Source of the DNA: Candidatus Arcticimaribacter sp.
GTDB lineage: Bacteria; Bacteroidota; Bacteroidia; Flavobacteriales; Flavobacteriaceae
NCBI GenBank assembly: GCA_011526335.1
Contig: WTJB01000262.1
Span: 1-21,415 of the forward strand
DNA length: 21,415 nt
Reading direction: 5' to 3'
The position numbers were made by a program, and so were the translations under genes. The number at the start of each line of letters is the position of its first letter. Positions within the stretch are counted from its first letter, which is position 1. The notes below the pieces were generated by a model. The model searched no databases and had not been told where the DNA came from. It worked only from the letters and a program-made list of their open reading frames with translations. Positions 8,002 through 15,343 of the stretch are shown piece by piece.

Positions 8002-8886
8002 ATGGATAAAAATAACGCTAAAAGTTTGACGGAGAAAAATGTTATTGAAGAAGGTTTTTATGTGCTCACCTATCAGAACGAGAGTAGCGAAAAAGCACGC
8101 GCGTCTGAAGAGATAAACAGCAGCTTTATTCAATTTCATTTTTGTTTAAAAGGAAAAGCTACCTTTCTGTTTAATCAAGGGAATTATGCCTTTCCGGTAG
8201 AGGAAGAAAATTCTGTTTTATTGTACAATCCACAGCGCGATTTACCGATAGATTTACAACTTGAACCCGATAGTTGGCTAATTGGTGTGGTCATTTCTAT
8301 CAAAAAGTTTCACAGTCTTTTTTCGTCAGATGCAGACCAGATCCATTTTCTTAGTCCAGAAAATAGCACCAAAAAATATTATGATACCAAACCTTTTTCG
8401 GCATCTATGGCGGTAGTACTCAGTCAAATTTTAAACAGTAAAGTACAAGACAGCATGAAAGCCCTTTACCTCAAAGGGAAAGTATACGAACTTCTCAGTC
8501 TTTATTTCAATAAAGATGAAACGGCAGATATAGAGCAATGTCCCTTTTTGATTGACGACGAACATGTGCGAAAAATTCGTAAAGCCAAAGATTTGTTACT
8601 CGACAATATGGCAGAACCTCCCTCATTACAATCCCTTTCAGAAGAAATAGGACTAAGCATGAGTAAACTCAAAGAAGGGTTTAAACAACTTTATGGCGAC
8701 ACGGTTTATGGCTATCATCTAGAACACAAAATGGAAGAAGCTCGAAGAATGCTTGCATCAAAACAATTCAATGTAAACGAAGTGGGGCTAAAGGTAGGCT
8801 ACTCTACCTCCAGTCATTTTATTGCGGCTTTTAAAAAGAAATTTGGGACAACTCCAAAAAAATATCTGCTATCCTTATCTTCGTAG
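8002..8886 (+). CDS. AraC-family (PchR-like) transcriptional regulator, candidate regulator of the heme genes
   Basis: A 294-residue DNA-binding protein. Residues about 1-180 form the sensory half, with the cupin-like strand pattern SSFIQFHFCLKGKATFLFNQGNYAF (40-64). Residues about 187-294 form the AraC DNA-binding domain: first helix-turn-helix about 207-227 (LQSLSEEIGLSMSKLKEGF) and second about 257-278 (NVNEVGLKVGYSTSSHFIAAF), then the FGTTPKKYL end. The overall pattern is that of the PchR-like group. A Cys180-Pro181 dipeptide in EQCPFLIDDE lies at the hinge and resembles a heme regulatory motif. The gene is divergent from hemA and 50 bp upstream of hemH, so control of both heme arms is likely but inferred. 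Copy 2 of the 18-bp repeat encodes residues 3-8. Confidence 0.9.
   Translation: MDKNNAKSLTEKNVIEEGFYVLTYQNESSEKARASEEINSSFIQFHFCLKGKATFLFNQGNYAFPVEEENSVLLYNPQRDLPIDLQLEPDSWLIGVVISIKKFHSLFSSDADQIHFLSPENSTKKYYDTKPFSASMAVVLSQILNSKVQDSMKALYLKGKVYELLSLYFNKDETADIEQCPFLIDDEHVRKIRKAKDLLLDNMAEPPSLQSLSEEIGLSMSKLKEGFKQLYGDTVYGYHLEHKMEEARRMLASKQFNVNEVGLKVGYSTSSHFIAAFKKKFGTTPKKYLLSLSS
8008..8025 (+). repeat. 18-bp direct repeat, copy 2 (inside the first codons of the AraC gene)
   Basis: Exact second copy of AAAAATAACGCTAAAAGT, here encoding Lys-Asn-Asn-Ala-Lys-Ser at residues 3-8 of the regulator. A binding site at this place would allow autoregulation just downstream of the promoter. A chance repeat of this length within 135 bp is unlikely even in AT-rich DNA, although a short local duplication without function remains possible. 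Confidence 0.6.
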
Positions 8887-8936
8887 AAAATGTTGTGTGA
8901 CGCTTTTGCTGGCGTTTACCGTGAAAAAGAAGCGAA

Positions 8937-9974
8937 ATGAAAGGAGTACTCTTAGTTAATTTGGGCTCACCAGATAGCCCCAACCCCCCAGATGTAAAAA
9001 AATATTTGGATCAATTTTTAATGGATGAGCGTGTCATAGACTTGCCAAAACCTTTGCGTACCTTGTTGGTAAAGGGAATTATCTTAAACACCCGTCCTAA
9101 AAAATCGGCAAAAGCCTACCAAAAAATATGGTGGGAAGAAGGCTCTCCCCTCATTGTTTTATCCGAAAAACTTCAAGAAAAAATCAGTAAGCAAGTAAGT
9201 GTCCCGGTGAGTTTGGCCATGCGATATGGCAATCCGTCAATTTTTAAGGGCCTTCAAGAATTACAGGATAAAGGGGTTACCGAGGTGCTCTTGGTTCCGT
9301 TGTATCCGCAGTATGCGATGGCGACAACAGAAACCATTTTGGTGTTGGCAGAGGAGCTGCGTAAACAACATTTTCCAGAAATGGAATTTACGGCCTTGCC
9401 TCCCTTTTATAATCACCCCGATTATATTCGGGTGTTGTCACAATCTATCCAAGAAAGTTTACAAGGGAAAGAATGGGAACATCTATTATTTTCCTATCAC
9501 GGGGTTCCCAAGCGTCATATACGAAAATCAGATGTGACACGCTCGCATTGTAAAATGGATGGAAAATGCTGTCAGTCTGAACCCTCACCGGCGCATACGT
9601 ATTGCTACAGTCATCAATGCTATGAAACCACGCGTTTGGTGGCAGAATATTTAGAGTTAAAAGAAGGAACCTATTCGACTTCTTTTCAATCGCGGTTGGG
9701 ACTCGACCCATGGCTACAACCTTATACCGATAAAACCATTGACAATTTTGCCAAAACGGGGACCAAGCGAATGGCCGTGGTTACTCCTGCTTTTGTTTCT
9801 GATTGTTTAGAAACCTTAGAAGAAATTGGGATGGAAGCGGCTGAGGATTTTGAGGAAAATGGGGGAGAACACTTAGAGGTTATCCCTTGTATTAACGATC
9901 GTCCAGATTGGGTAAAAGTAATGAGTCGTTGGATAGACGAATGGGCCCTTTCAACCCCAAAAGTAAATGGCTAA
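8937..9974 (+). CDS. hemH: Ferrochelatase (protoporphyrin route)
   Basis: Inserts Fe2+ into protoporphyrin IX to make protoheme. The 345-residue protein begins with the family hallmark GVLLVNLGSPDSP, and has TRPKKSAKAYQKIW, LAMRYGNPSI, the catalytic His188 in LFSYHGVPKRHIRKSD, and TPAFVSDCLETLEEIG with the conserved acidic residue at about Glu295. Five cysteines cluster in 205-228 (HCKMDGKCC then CYSHQC), which could hold an iron-sulfur cluster as reported for some bacterial ferrochelatases; this is inference. The gene follows the AraC regulator by 50 bp and its end overlaps the MATE gene by 8 bp. It completes the pathway whose earlier enzymes are on the other strand. Confidence 0.97.
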   Translation: MKGVLLVNLGSPDSPNPPDVKKYLDQFLMDERVIDLPKPLRTLLVKGIILNTRPKKSAKAYQKIWWEEGSPLIVLSEKLQEKISKQVSVPVSLAMRYGNPSIFKGLQELQDKGVTEVLLVPLYPQYAMATTETILVLAEELRKQHFPEMEFTALPPFYNHPDYIRVLSQSIQESLQGKEWEHLLFSYHGVPKRHIRKSDVTRSHCKMDGKCCQSEPSPAHTYCYSHQCYETTRLVAEYLELKEGTYSTSFQSRLGLDPWLQPYTDKTIDNFAKTGTKRMAVVTPAFVSDCLETLEEIGMEAAEDFEENGGEHLEVIPCINDRPDWVKVMSRWIDEWALSTPKVNG

Positions 9975-11313
9975 AGCAACACAAATGGGGTCTGACCCCA
10001 TTGGAAAACTGCTGATCAAGCAGGCAGTTCCGGCCTCCATCGGGATACTGGTGATGTCATTAAATATCTTAATAGACACCATTTTTGTCGGACAATGGAT
10101 CGGGGCCAATGCCATTGCGGCCATCAATGTGGTGTTACCTGTTTCATTTTTTATCGCAGCATTGGGAATGGCCATTGGCATGGGCGGAGGCTCCATTATT
10201 TCGAGGGCGTTGGGCAGTCAAGAAAACGAAAAAGCCAATACCGTTTTCGGAAACCAAATTACCCTTACCTTCCTGCTGACCTTTACCTTTATGACCTTGG
10301 GTCTTCTGTTTTTAGAAGAAATAATTCCTCTTTTCGGGGGAAAAGGAGCCCTTTATGCGCTTGCAAAAATTTACTATATCATTGTCGTTATTGGTGTTCC
10401 TGTTTTAGGATTTTGCATGATGGGAAATAATACCATTCGTGCTGAGGGGAAACCCAAAAATGCAATGTATGCGATGTTGTTGCCCTCTATATCCAACTTA
10501 TTGCTAGATTACCTCTTCATATACCAGATGGGTTGGGGGATGGAAGGTGCGGCTTGGGCCACGACTTTATCGTATTGTATTTGTGGGTTGTATATCCTTT
10601 ATTTCTTTCTTTCAGGAAAATCTGACCTTCGGGTAAGCATTTCGCATTTAAAATTAAACCTTACGATTGTTAAAGAAATAGGAAGCTTAGGCTTTGTTAC
10701 CCTTTCTCGTCAAGCGGTTGTCAGTTTTACCGTTCTTTTGGTCAATAATATTTTGTTTTCACTGGCGGGACCAACGATGATAGCTGTCTATGCCATCATC
10801 AGTCGAATGTTAATGTTTGCGCTTTTTCCCATTTTGGGAATCACCCAAGGTTTTGTTCCGATAGCCGGCTACAACTATGGTGCTGACAAAAAAGACAGAG
10901 TAGTTTTAGTAATAAAAAAAGCCCTGATATACGCTTCAGTTTTGGCCAGTTTTGTCTTCTTTATGATTTATCTGTTTTCGGATGCTATAGCAGCCGTTTT
11001 TACGCAAGATCAAGAAGTAATTAAAGATACGGCCGAGGTGCTCAAGTGGGTCTTTTTAAGTACCCCAATAGTTGGGGTTCAATTGATTGGTTCTGCCTAT
11101 TTTCAAGCCATCGGAAAAGCGGTTCCAGCACTTTTGTTGACCCTTACCCGCCAAGGTTTTTTCTTTATCCCCCTGGTGTTGATTTTGCCCAACTATTGGG
11201 GCGTTTTTGGGGTTTGGGTAGCCTTCCCATTGGCCGAAGGGTTGGCCACTATTGTAACAGCTTTTTTCCTTTTTAGAGAAGTAAAAAAGTATATCGCTAG
11301 CCCAAGCGCTTAA
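9967..11313 (+). CDS. MATE-family multidrug/toxin efflux transporter
   Basis: A 448-residue membrane protein with about 12 hydrophobic segments. The N-terminal part PIGKLLIKQAVPASIGILVMSLNILIDTIFVG and the later FALFPILGITQGFVPIAGYNYGA are typical for the MATE family, which exports organic compounds in exchange for H+ or Na+. The two halves resemble each other, as expected. The start at ATG 9967 overlaps the end of hemH by 8 bp; a second in-frame ATG at 9985 lies inside a strong palindrome and is less likely. Its place between hemH and hemJ, the last two heme enzymes, makes a porphyrin or heme-related substrate conceivable, but nothing in the sequence proves this. Confidence 0.93.
   Translation: MAKATQMGSDPIGKLLIKQAVPASIGILVMSLNILIDTIFVGQWIGANAIAAINVVLPVSFFIAALGMAIGMGGGSIISRALGSQENEKANTVFGNQITLTFLLTFTFMTLGLLFLEEIIPLFGGKGALYALAKIYYIIVVIGVPVLGFCMMGNNTIRAEGKPKNAMYAMLLPSISNLLLDYLFIYQMGWGMEGAAWATTLSYCICGLYILYFFLSGKSDLRVSISHLKLNLTIVKEIGSLGFVTLSRQAVVSFTVLLVNNILFSLAGPTMIAVYAIISRMLMFALFPILGITQGFVPIAGYNYGADKKDRVVLVIKKALIYASVLASFVFFMIYLFSDAIAAVFTQDQEVIKDTAEVLKWVFLSTPIVGVQLIGSAYFQAIGKAVPALLLTLTRQGFFFIPLVLILPNYWGVFGVWVAFPLAEGLATIVTAFFLFREVKKYIASPSA
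9984..10002 (+). repeat. 19-bp perfect palindrome (hairpin) at the hemH/MATE junction
   Basis: AATGGGGTC-T-GACCCCATT is a perfect inverted repeat with 9-base arms around one base. In RNA it would form an 8-bp stem with a 3-base loop. It starts 10 bases after the hemH stop codon and lies in codons 6-12 of the MATE gene. There is no following T-tract, so it is not a standard intrinsic terminator; it could stop decay or slow ribosomes. The encoded residues (MGSDPIG) fit the family, so coincidence with coding sequence is possible. Confidence 0.75.
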
Positions 11314-11359
11314 TCTCAGGACTTATTTGTAATTTACAACAGATTAATACCTCGACATT

Positions 11360-11899
11360 GTGGAGATTTATTACAACTATATAAAATCCTTACATCTGAT
11401 ATTTATTATCACCTGGTTTGCAGGGCTGTTTTACATTCCGCGTATTTTCATTTACTATATCGAAGCCCAGGAAAAATCAGAACAAGAAAAACAAATTCTC
11501 AGTAAACAACTCCAAATAATGGCCAAAAGACTGTGGTACATTATCACTTGGCCTTCTGCAATACTCGCCAGTCTTTTTGCTTTTATGTTGTTGTATTTAA
11601 TGCCAGCGTGGTTACTACAACAATGGATGGTAATTAAATTGGTTTTTGTCGGTCTATTGTATGTATATCATATAAAAACACATCAGATGTTTATTGCCAT
11701 GCAGAACAATCGGTTGCATAAAAGTTCATTTTATATGCGGCTCTGGAACGAAGGGGCAACCCTTATTCTCTTTGCTGTCGTCTTTTTGGTCATACTTAAA
11801 AGTAGCTTCCATTGGGTGTTCGGCCTTTTGGGACTCCTAGGCTTGGCAATTTTATTAATGCTTGGCATACGCTTGTACAAAAAATACAGAAAAGACTAA
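11360..11899 (+). CDS. hemJ: HemJ-type protoporphyrinogen IX oxidase (UPF0093/CopD-like membrane protein)
   Basis: A 179-residue membrane protein with four or five helices, proposed to oxidise protoporphyrinogen IX to protoporphyrin IX at the inner membrane. The start MEIYYNYIKSLHLIFIITWFAGLFYIPRIFIY has the conserved His12 and the TWFAGLFY block, and RLWYIITWPSAILA and LWNEGATLIL follow as in HemJ proteins. The start codon is GTG at 11360: the frame is closed by TAA at 11345 and the first in-frame ATG would remove the conserved first helix. The gene is 46 bp after the MATE gene and 3 bp before the kinase gene. It fills the step between HemF and HemH, and no HemG or HemY is present in the window. 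Confidence 0.88.
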   Translation: MEIYYNYIKSLHLIFIITWFAGLFYIPRIFIYYIEAQEKSEQEKQILSKQLQIMAKRLWYIITWPSAILASLFAFMLLYLMPAWLLQQWMVIKLVFVGLLYVYHIKTHQMFIAMQNNRLHKSSFYMRLWNEGATLILFAVVFLVILKSSFHWVFGLLGLLGLAILLMLGIRLYKKYRKD

Positions 11900-11902
11900 G
11901 TC

Positions 11903-13357
11903 ATGAAAACCAAGATTTCTCTTCGCCTTCGGATTTTCTTTTTCATGATTTTGTTGACCGTGACGACCTCTATTTTAATTTTGGCGGCCACTTATATTCA
12001 ATACTATAGTTTAGGGGACGATTATAATGAAAGGCGTTTGATAAGGAAGGAAACACAGGTAAAAAACCATCTGAATTATATTTTTAATAGAGACAGTTTA
12101 TATCATGCAGTTGATGTTCAAAAAGAACTTAATTACGATGACTTTAATGCCATTTCACAGATTCATAAAGTAGAATTTTCGCTCTATAACATAGACGGAG
12201 ATCCGCTGTTCTTTTCTTATATGCTTCCCGCTGATGTTGCAAGGGAAGAATCGCTAGAAAAAGAGAAACTCCATGCGCTCTTTCAGGAAAAGAGTAAACG
12301 TTTGGCACTTCAAAATGAAAATGAAAAAGGAAAATTTCAATCTTCATTAAGTGTTCTTATGGACGATAAGGGGAAGCCTCATTTGCTTTTGTATTTTCCG
12401 TATTTCGAAGATGTGGCTTTCAATACCTCAGAGCTCAATACTTTTTTGTATCGGTTGTATCAAATTTATGGGGTCATGCTTTTCGTGGCTATTTTACTCG
12501 CTTTTTTCTTAGCACAATTTATGACGCGCCCCCTCGAAACCATTCGGGCCAGAATGGACCAAACCGGGATACTTAAAGGAAATGAAAAAATTAAAATCGT
12601 CAATGCAAGTAAGGAGGTAGATAGTTTGGTGAATTCTTACAATAGTATGGTCGACGCTCTGGAAGAAAGTGTTGCCAAGTTGGCAAAATCAGAACGGGAG
12701 CAAGCTTGGCAAGAAATGGCCAAACAAGTTGCCCACGAGATCAAAAATCCATTGACCCCTATGCGGTTAACCGTGCAGAGCTTTCAACAACGTTTTGATC
12801 CACACGATGAAGAAGCACAAGATCGTTTAAATGATTTTTCTAAAATCCTAATCGAGCAGATCGATACCATGAGTAAGGTGGCTACAGCATTTTCGGATTT
12901 TGCTACCTTACCACAGCCCAAAATTGAAGACCAAGATTTGGTTTCCATCACCCAACGATCAACAGAAATTTTTGCTCCAGAAATGGTTAAATTCAAATCT
13001 GAATTGACTGAATTGATCTGGCCAATAGATCGCACACAGTGGATACGGATGATGACCAATTTAATCCAAAATGCTATCCAAGCAGTCCCAGAAAATAGAA
13101 CCCCAGAAGTACAGGTGCATTTGGTGCCTAATGAAGAGGGGGTAGAAGTATGGGTAAGCGACAATGGAAGTGGTATAGAAAAAGAAAACCTAGAAAAAAT
13201 ATTTGAACCCAAGTTTACCACAAAGACCGGGGGGATGGGTCTTGGTTTGGGGATAGTCAAAAACATCATTCGATCTTTTGGAGGAGAGCTTGACTATATC
13301 TCTGAAGTAAACAAAGGCACAACGTTTAAAATTAAATTAAAAAAGAATGCACTTTAA
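11903..13357 (+). CDS. Membrane sensor histidine kinase (HAMP, NtrY-like core), orphan
   Basis: A 484-residue kinase. Transmembrane segments lie at about 8-30 and 187-207, enclosing a periplasmic sensor part of about 155 residues without a recognised domain. A HAMP region follows (about 208-260). The dimerisation/phosphoacceptor helix AWQEMAKQVAHEIKNPLTPM puts the phosphorylated residue at His278; this version is typical of NtrY-like kinases. The ATPase part has the N box (NLIQNAIQA, Asn390), DNGSG (420-424) and GMGLGLGI (445-452). No response regulator is encoded nearby. The start is 3 bp after hemJ and the end overlaps the enoyl-CoA hydratase gene by 11 bp, so all are probably co-transcribed. 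The signal sensed is unknown; a link to heme or membrane redox state is only suggested by position. Confidence 0.92.
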   Translation: MKTKISLRLRIFFFMILLTVTTSILILAATYIQYYSLGDDYNERRLIRKETQVKNHLNYIFNRDSLYHAVDVQKELNYDDFNAISQIHKVEFSLYNIDGDPLFFSYMLPADVAREESLEKEKLHALFQEKSKRLALQNENEKGKFQSSLSVLMDDKGKPHLLLYFPYFEDVAFNTSELNTFLYRLYQIYGVMLFVAILLAFFLAQFMTRPLETIRARMDQTGILKGNEKIKIVNASKEVDSLVNSYNSMVDALEESVAKLAKSEREQAWQEMAKQVAHEIKNPLTPMRLTVQSFQQRFDPHDEEAQDRLNDFSKILIEQIDTMSKVATAFSDFATLPQPKIEDQDLVSITQRSTEIFAPEMVKFKSELTELIWPIDRTQWIRMMTNLIQNAIQAVPENRTPEVQVHLVPNEEGVEVWVSDNGSGIEKENLEKIFEPKFTTKTGGMGLGLGIVKNIIRSFGGELDYISEVNKGTTFKIKLKKNAL

Positions 13358-14129
13358 TCATTTGTTGTTCGAAATACAAGATGAAGTAGCTTGGGTAAGC
13401 TTGCATCGACCAGAAAAATTAAATGCCCTAAACCGTGCTTTACTAGAAGAGCTTCATCAGTTGTTTAGCGAACTACGTAATCAGGAAAAGGTTCGTGTCA
13501 TTGTATTGACCGGAAGTGGAGAAAAGGCATTTGTTGCTGGCGCAGATATTTCTGAATTCGCGTCTTTTAATTCGGAAGAGGGGCGTGCTTTGGCACAAAA
13601 AGGGCAAGAAGAAGTTTTTGATTTTATAGCAAAAATGAATACCCCAGTGATTGCAGCCATCAATGGTTATGCTTTGGGTGGGGGCTTAGAACTGGCTCTT
13701 GCTTGTCATATACGGATTGCCACTACAACTGCTCGTTTGGGCCTGCCAGAGGCATCTCTTGGTCTTATTCCGGGTTATGGTGGAACCCAACGCTTAGCAC
13801 AAATTATCGGCCGAGGACGGGCTACAGAAATGATTTTAAGCTGTCGCATGTTAGGAGCAGAAGAAGCCTTGGGGTATGGCTTGGTCAGTCAGGTAGTGGC
13901 TCCGGAAAATTTAATGGCCACTGCAGCAGAATGGGCAGAACGTTTATTGAAAAATGCCCCGCAAGCACAAGCGCAAGCAATTAAAGCAATAGACGCAAAT
14001 TATACCACTCCTGCTTCTGGCTTTAAAGTAGAACAAAAATTATTTGGGGATTGCTTTGATACGGCCGACTTTAAAGAAGGGACTTCCGCTTTTTTGGAAA
14101 AGCGAAAAGCTGACTTTAGCCGGGAATAA
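13347..14129 (+). CDS. Enoyl-CoA hydratase/isomerase (crotonase) family protein
   Basis: A 260-residue crotonase-fold enzyme. The oxyanion-hole segment AGADISEF (64-71) and the block INGYALGGGLELALACHIRIA are present, with the two catalytic glutamates at Glu115 and Glu135 (LPEASLGLIPGYGG), 20 residues apart as in true enoyl-CoA hydratases. It should hydrate a 2-enoyl-CoA in fatty acid or amino acid breakdown; the substrate is not evident. The ATG lies inside the end of the kinase gene (11-bp overlap), so translation is coupled. It is the last gene of the plus-strand block and its end overlaps the convergent acyltransferase gene by 14 bp, leaving no room for a terminator between them. Confidence 0.93.
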   Translation: MHFNHLLFEIQDEVAWVSLHRPEKLNALNRALLEELHQLFSELRNQEKVRVIVLTGSGEKAFVAGADISEFASFNSEEGRALAQKGQEEVFDFIAKMNTPVIAAINGYALGGGLELALACHIRIATTTARLGLPEASLGLIPGYGGTQRLAQIIGRGRATEMILSCRMLGAEEALGYGLVSQVVAPENLMATAAEWAERLLKNAPQAQAQAIKAIDANYTTPASGFKVEQKLFGDCFDTADFKEGTSAFLEKRKADFSRE

Positions 14130-14850
14130 TATTATCAACAACAATTTTTTCTAGTGCGGCTATGCGTTTTGTAATCTGCTTGCCATCAGGGTCTTCTGGG
14201 GGATGAACCGTAAACTTAATATGGACTCCTAAAGGAAGAGGAAAATAGTTCCAGCGGGCCAATTTCCAGGAATGCGAAATGCTGATGGGGACCAATTTTG
14301 CCTTGGGTAAAGCGCTCAATAGTGTCTTGAGCCCTCCTTGCTGGAAGGCTTTGGGATTTCCATCTCTTGAGCGGGTGCCTTCAGGAAATATGACTACTGA
14401 CCACTGGTTTTTCTTCACTCGATGGCAAAATTCTTTTATTTCTTGAACAGCACTATAACGATCTTTTCGATCGATAAGGGCGCCTCCTCCATGACGTAAA
14501 TTGAATGAAATACTTGGAATTCCATTCCCCAATTCTTTTTTGCTTATAAACTTGGCGTGATGATGACGCAAATACCAAATCAAAGGAGGAATATCATAGG
14601 TGCTTTGATGGTTACAAGCAAAAATATACGTCTCCCCTTTTTTGAGGGGTTTTTTTTGTACGAATGTAATCCGGGTACCTACAATTTTTAAGCAAATTAA
14701 AAGCAGGAAATTAAGGATGTCCACACTTTTTTTGTGCGCACTATATCCCACAATACGGTAACACACCACTTGTATAGGATGAAAAGCAAGCAGCAATAAA
14801 AAAAAGAAAAAATAATAAATGAGCGATATCGGGTATGCTACTACCTTCAT
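14116..14850 (-). CDS. 1-acyl-sn-glycerol-3-phosphate acyltransferase (PlsC family)
   Basis: A 244-residue membrane-associated acyltransferase, expected to acylate lysophosphatidic acid to phosphatidic acid in phospholipid synthesis. The first 30 residues are strongly hydrophobic and a second hydrophobic stretch lies at about 45-58. The catalytic HX4D motif is NHQSTYD with His81 and Asp86, and the glycerol-phosphate binding block is FPEGTRSRDG (155-164). GGALIDRKD and the later LVPISISHS also fit. It follows the bacilliredoxin gene by 27 bp on the same strand. A related lysophospholipid or ornithine-lipid acyltransferase is the main alternative. Confidence 0.92.
   Translation of the reverse strand: MKVVAYPISLIYYFFFFLLLLAFHPIQVVCYRIVGYSAHKKSVDILNFLLLICLKIVGTRITFVQKKPLKKGETYIFACNHQSTYDIPPLIWYLRHHHAKFISKKELGNGIPSISFNLRHGGGALIDRKDRYSAVQEIKEFCHRVKKNQWSVVIFPEGTRSRDGNPKAFQQGGLKTLLSALPKAKLVPISISHSWKLARWNYFPLPLGVHIKFTVHPPEDPDGKQITKRIAALEKIVVDNIIPG
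14634..14657 (+). terminator. Terminator-like hairpin on the + strand, inside the acyltransferase gene
   Basis: On the + strand CCCC (14634-14637) plus TT pairs with GAGGGG (14644-14649) around a TTTT loop and is followed directly by eight T residues (14650-14657). This has the shape of an intrinsic terminator for transcripts arriving from the heme/enoyl-CoA hydratase operon, whose last stop codon is about 505 bp upstream. The stem is short (four G-C pairs, one A-T, one G-T), and the sequence also encodes Lys-Lys-Pro-Leu-Lys-Lys-Gly on the other strand, so it could be a coding accident. Confidence 0.35.
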
Positions 14851-14877
14851 TATATCTTCATTTGGGGGCGTTGTTTT

Positions 14878-15288
14878 CTAACAGTGCTCTTGATAAGCCT
14901 GAACAAGATTTTCTGCAATCATTTCTGCTGGTCTTCCCTCAATATGATGACGTTCCAACATATGGACCAATTCACCATCTTTAAACAAAGCCATAGAAGG
15001 CGAAGAAGGAGGAAAAGGAACCATCAATGCTCTTGCTGCATCTGTTGCTTCTCTATCTACCCCAGCAAATACAGTAACTAAATTTTGTGGGGTCTTTTCA
15101 TTGGCTAGCGACATACGCACTCCTGGTCTAGCATTTGCTGCGGCGCAACCACAAACAGAATTAACCACAACCAAGGTAGTTCCTTCGGATTGAATTACGT
15201 TTTCTACACGCTCTACGTCACTGATCTGCTCAAACCCGACAGCGGTCAATTCATCTCGCATGGGTTGTACTAATTCTGCTGGATACAT
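14878..15288 (-). CDS. Bacilliredoxin (BrxA/BrxB, YphP/YqiW family)
   Basis: A 136-residue thioredoxin-fold protein with the family's CGC redox motif in VVVNSVCGCAAANARPG (about residues 40-56). Members remove bacillithiol from oxidised protein thiols, and bacillithiol is known in several Bacteroidota, so a role in thiol repair is plausible. I chose ATG 15286-15288 (MYPAELVQPMRDEL) over an upstream TTG at 15307-15309: the TTG lies within a likely -7 promoter element, and family members begin close to MYP. It precedes the acyltransferase gene by 27 bp. Confidence 0.9.
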   Translation of the reverse strand: MYPAELVQPMRDELTAVGFEQISDVERVENVIQSEGTTLVVVNSVCGCAAANARPGVRMSLANEKTPQNLVTVFAGVDREATDAARALMVPFPPSSPSMALFKDGELVHMLERHHIEGRPAEMIAENLVQAYQEHC

Positions 15289-15306
15289 AATTCTAATTTT
15301 ATGCCA

Positions 15307-15314
15307 CAAAGATA
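15307..15314 (-). promoter_or_regulatory. Candidate -7 promoter element for the bacilliredoxin gene
   Basis: TATCTTTG on the minus strand, ending 18 bp before the chosen ATG, matches TANNTTTG. A proper -33 TTG at the normal distance is not seen. The identical octamer serves the divergent promoter at 15366-15373. Confidence 0.4.
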
Positions 15315-15343
15315 AGTAGTTTTGTCAATTTTAACTTTATGGG

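Noticed and set aside
8900..8915. Short inverted repeat ACGC-N8-GCGT before hemH
   Set aside because: Only four paired bases and no T-tract; too weak to call a terminator or attenuator.
12784..13269. Open frame of 161 codons on the - strand
   Set aside because: Antisense to the kinase ATPase domain, with low-complexity Ser/Ile/Pro composition typical of a shadow frame.
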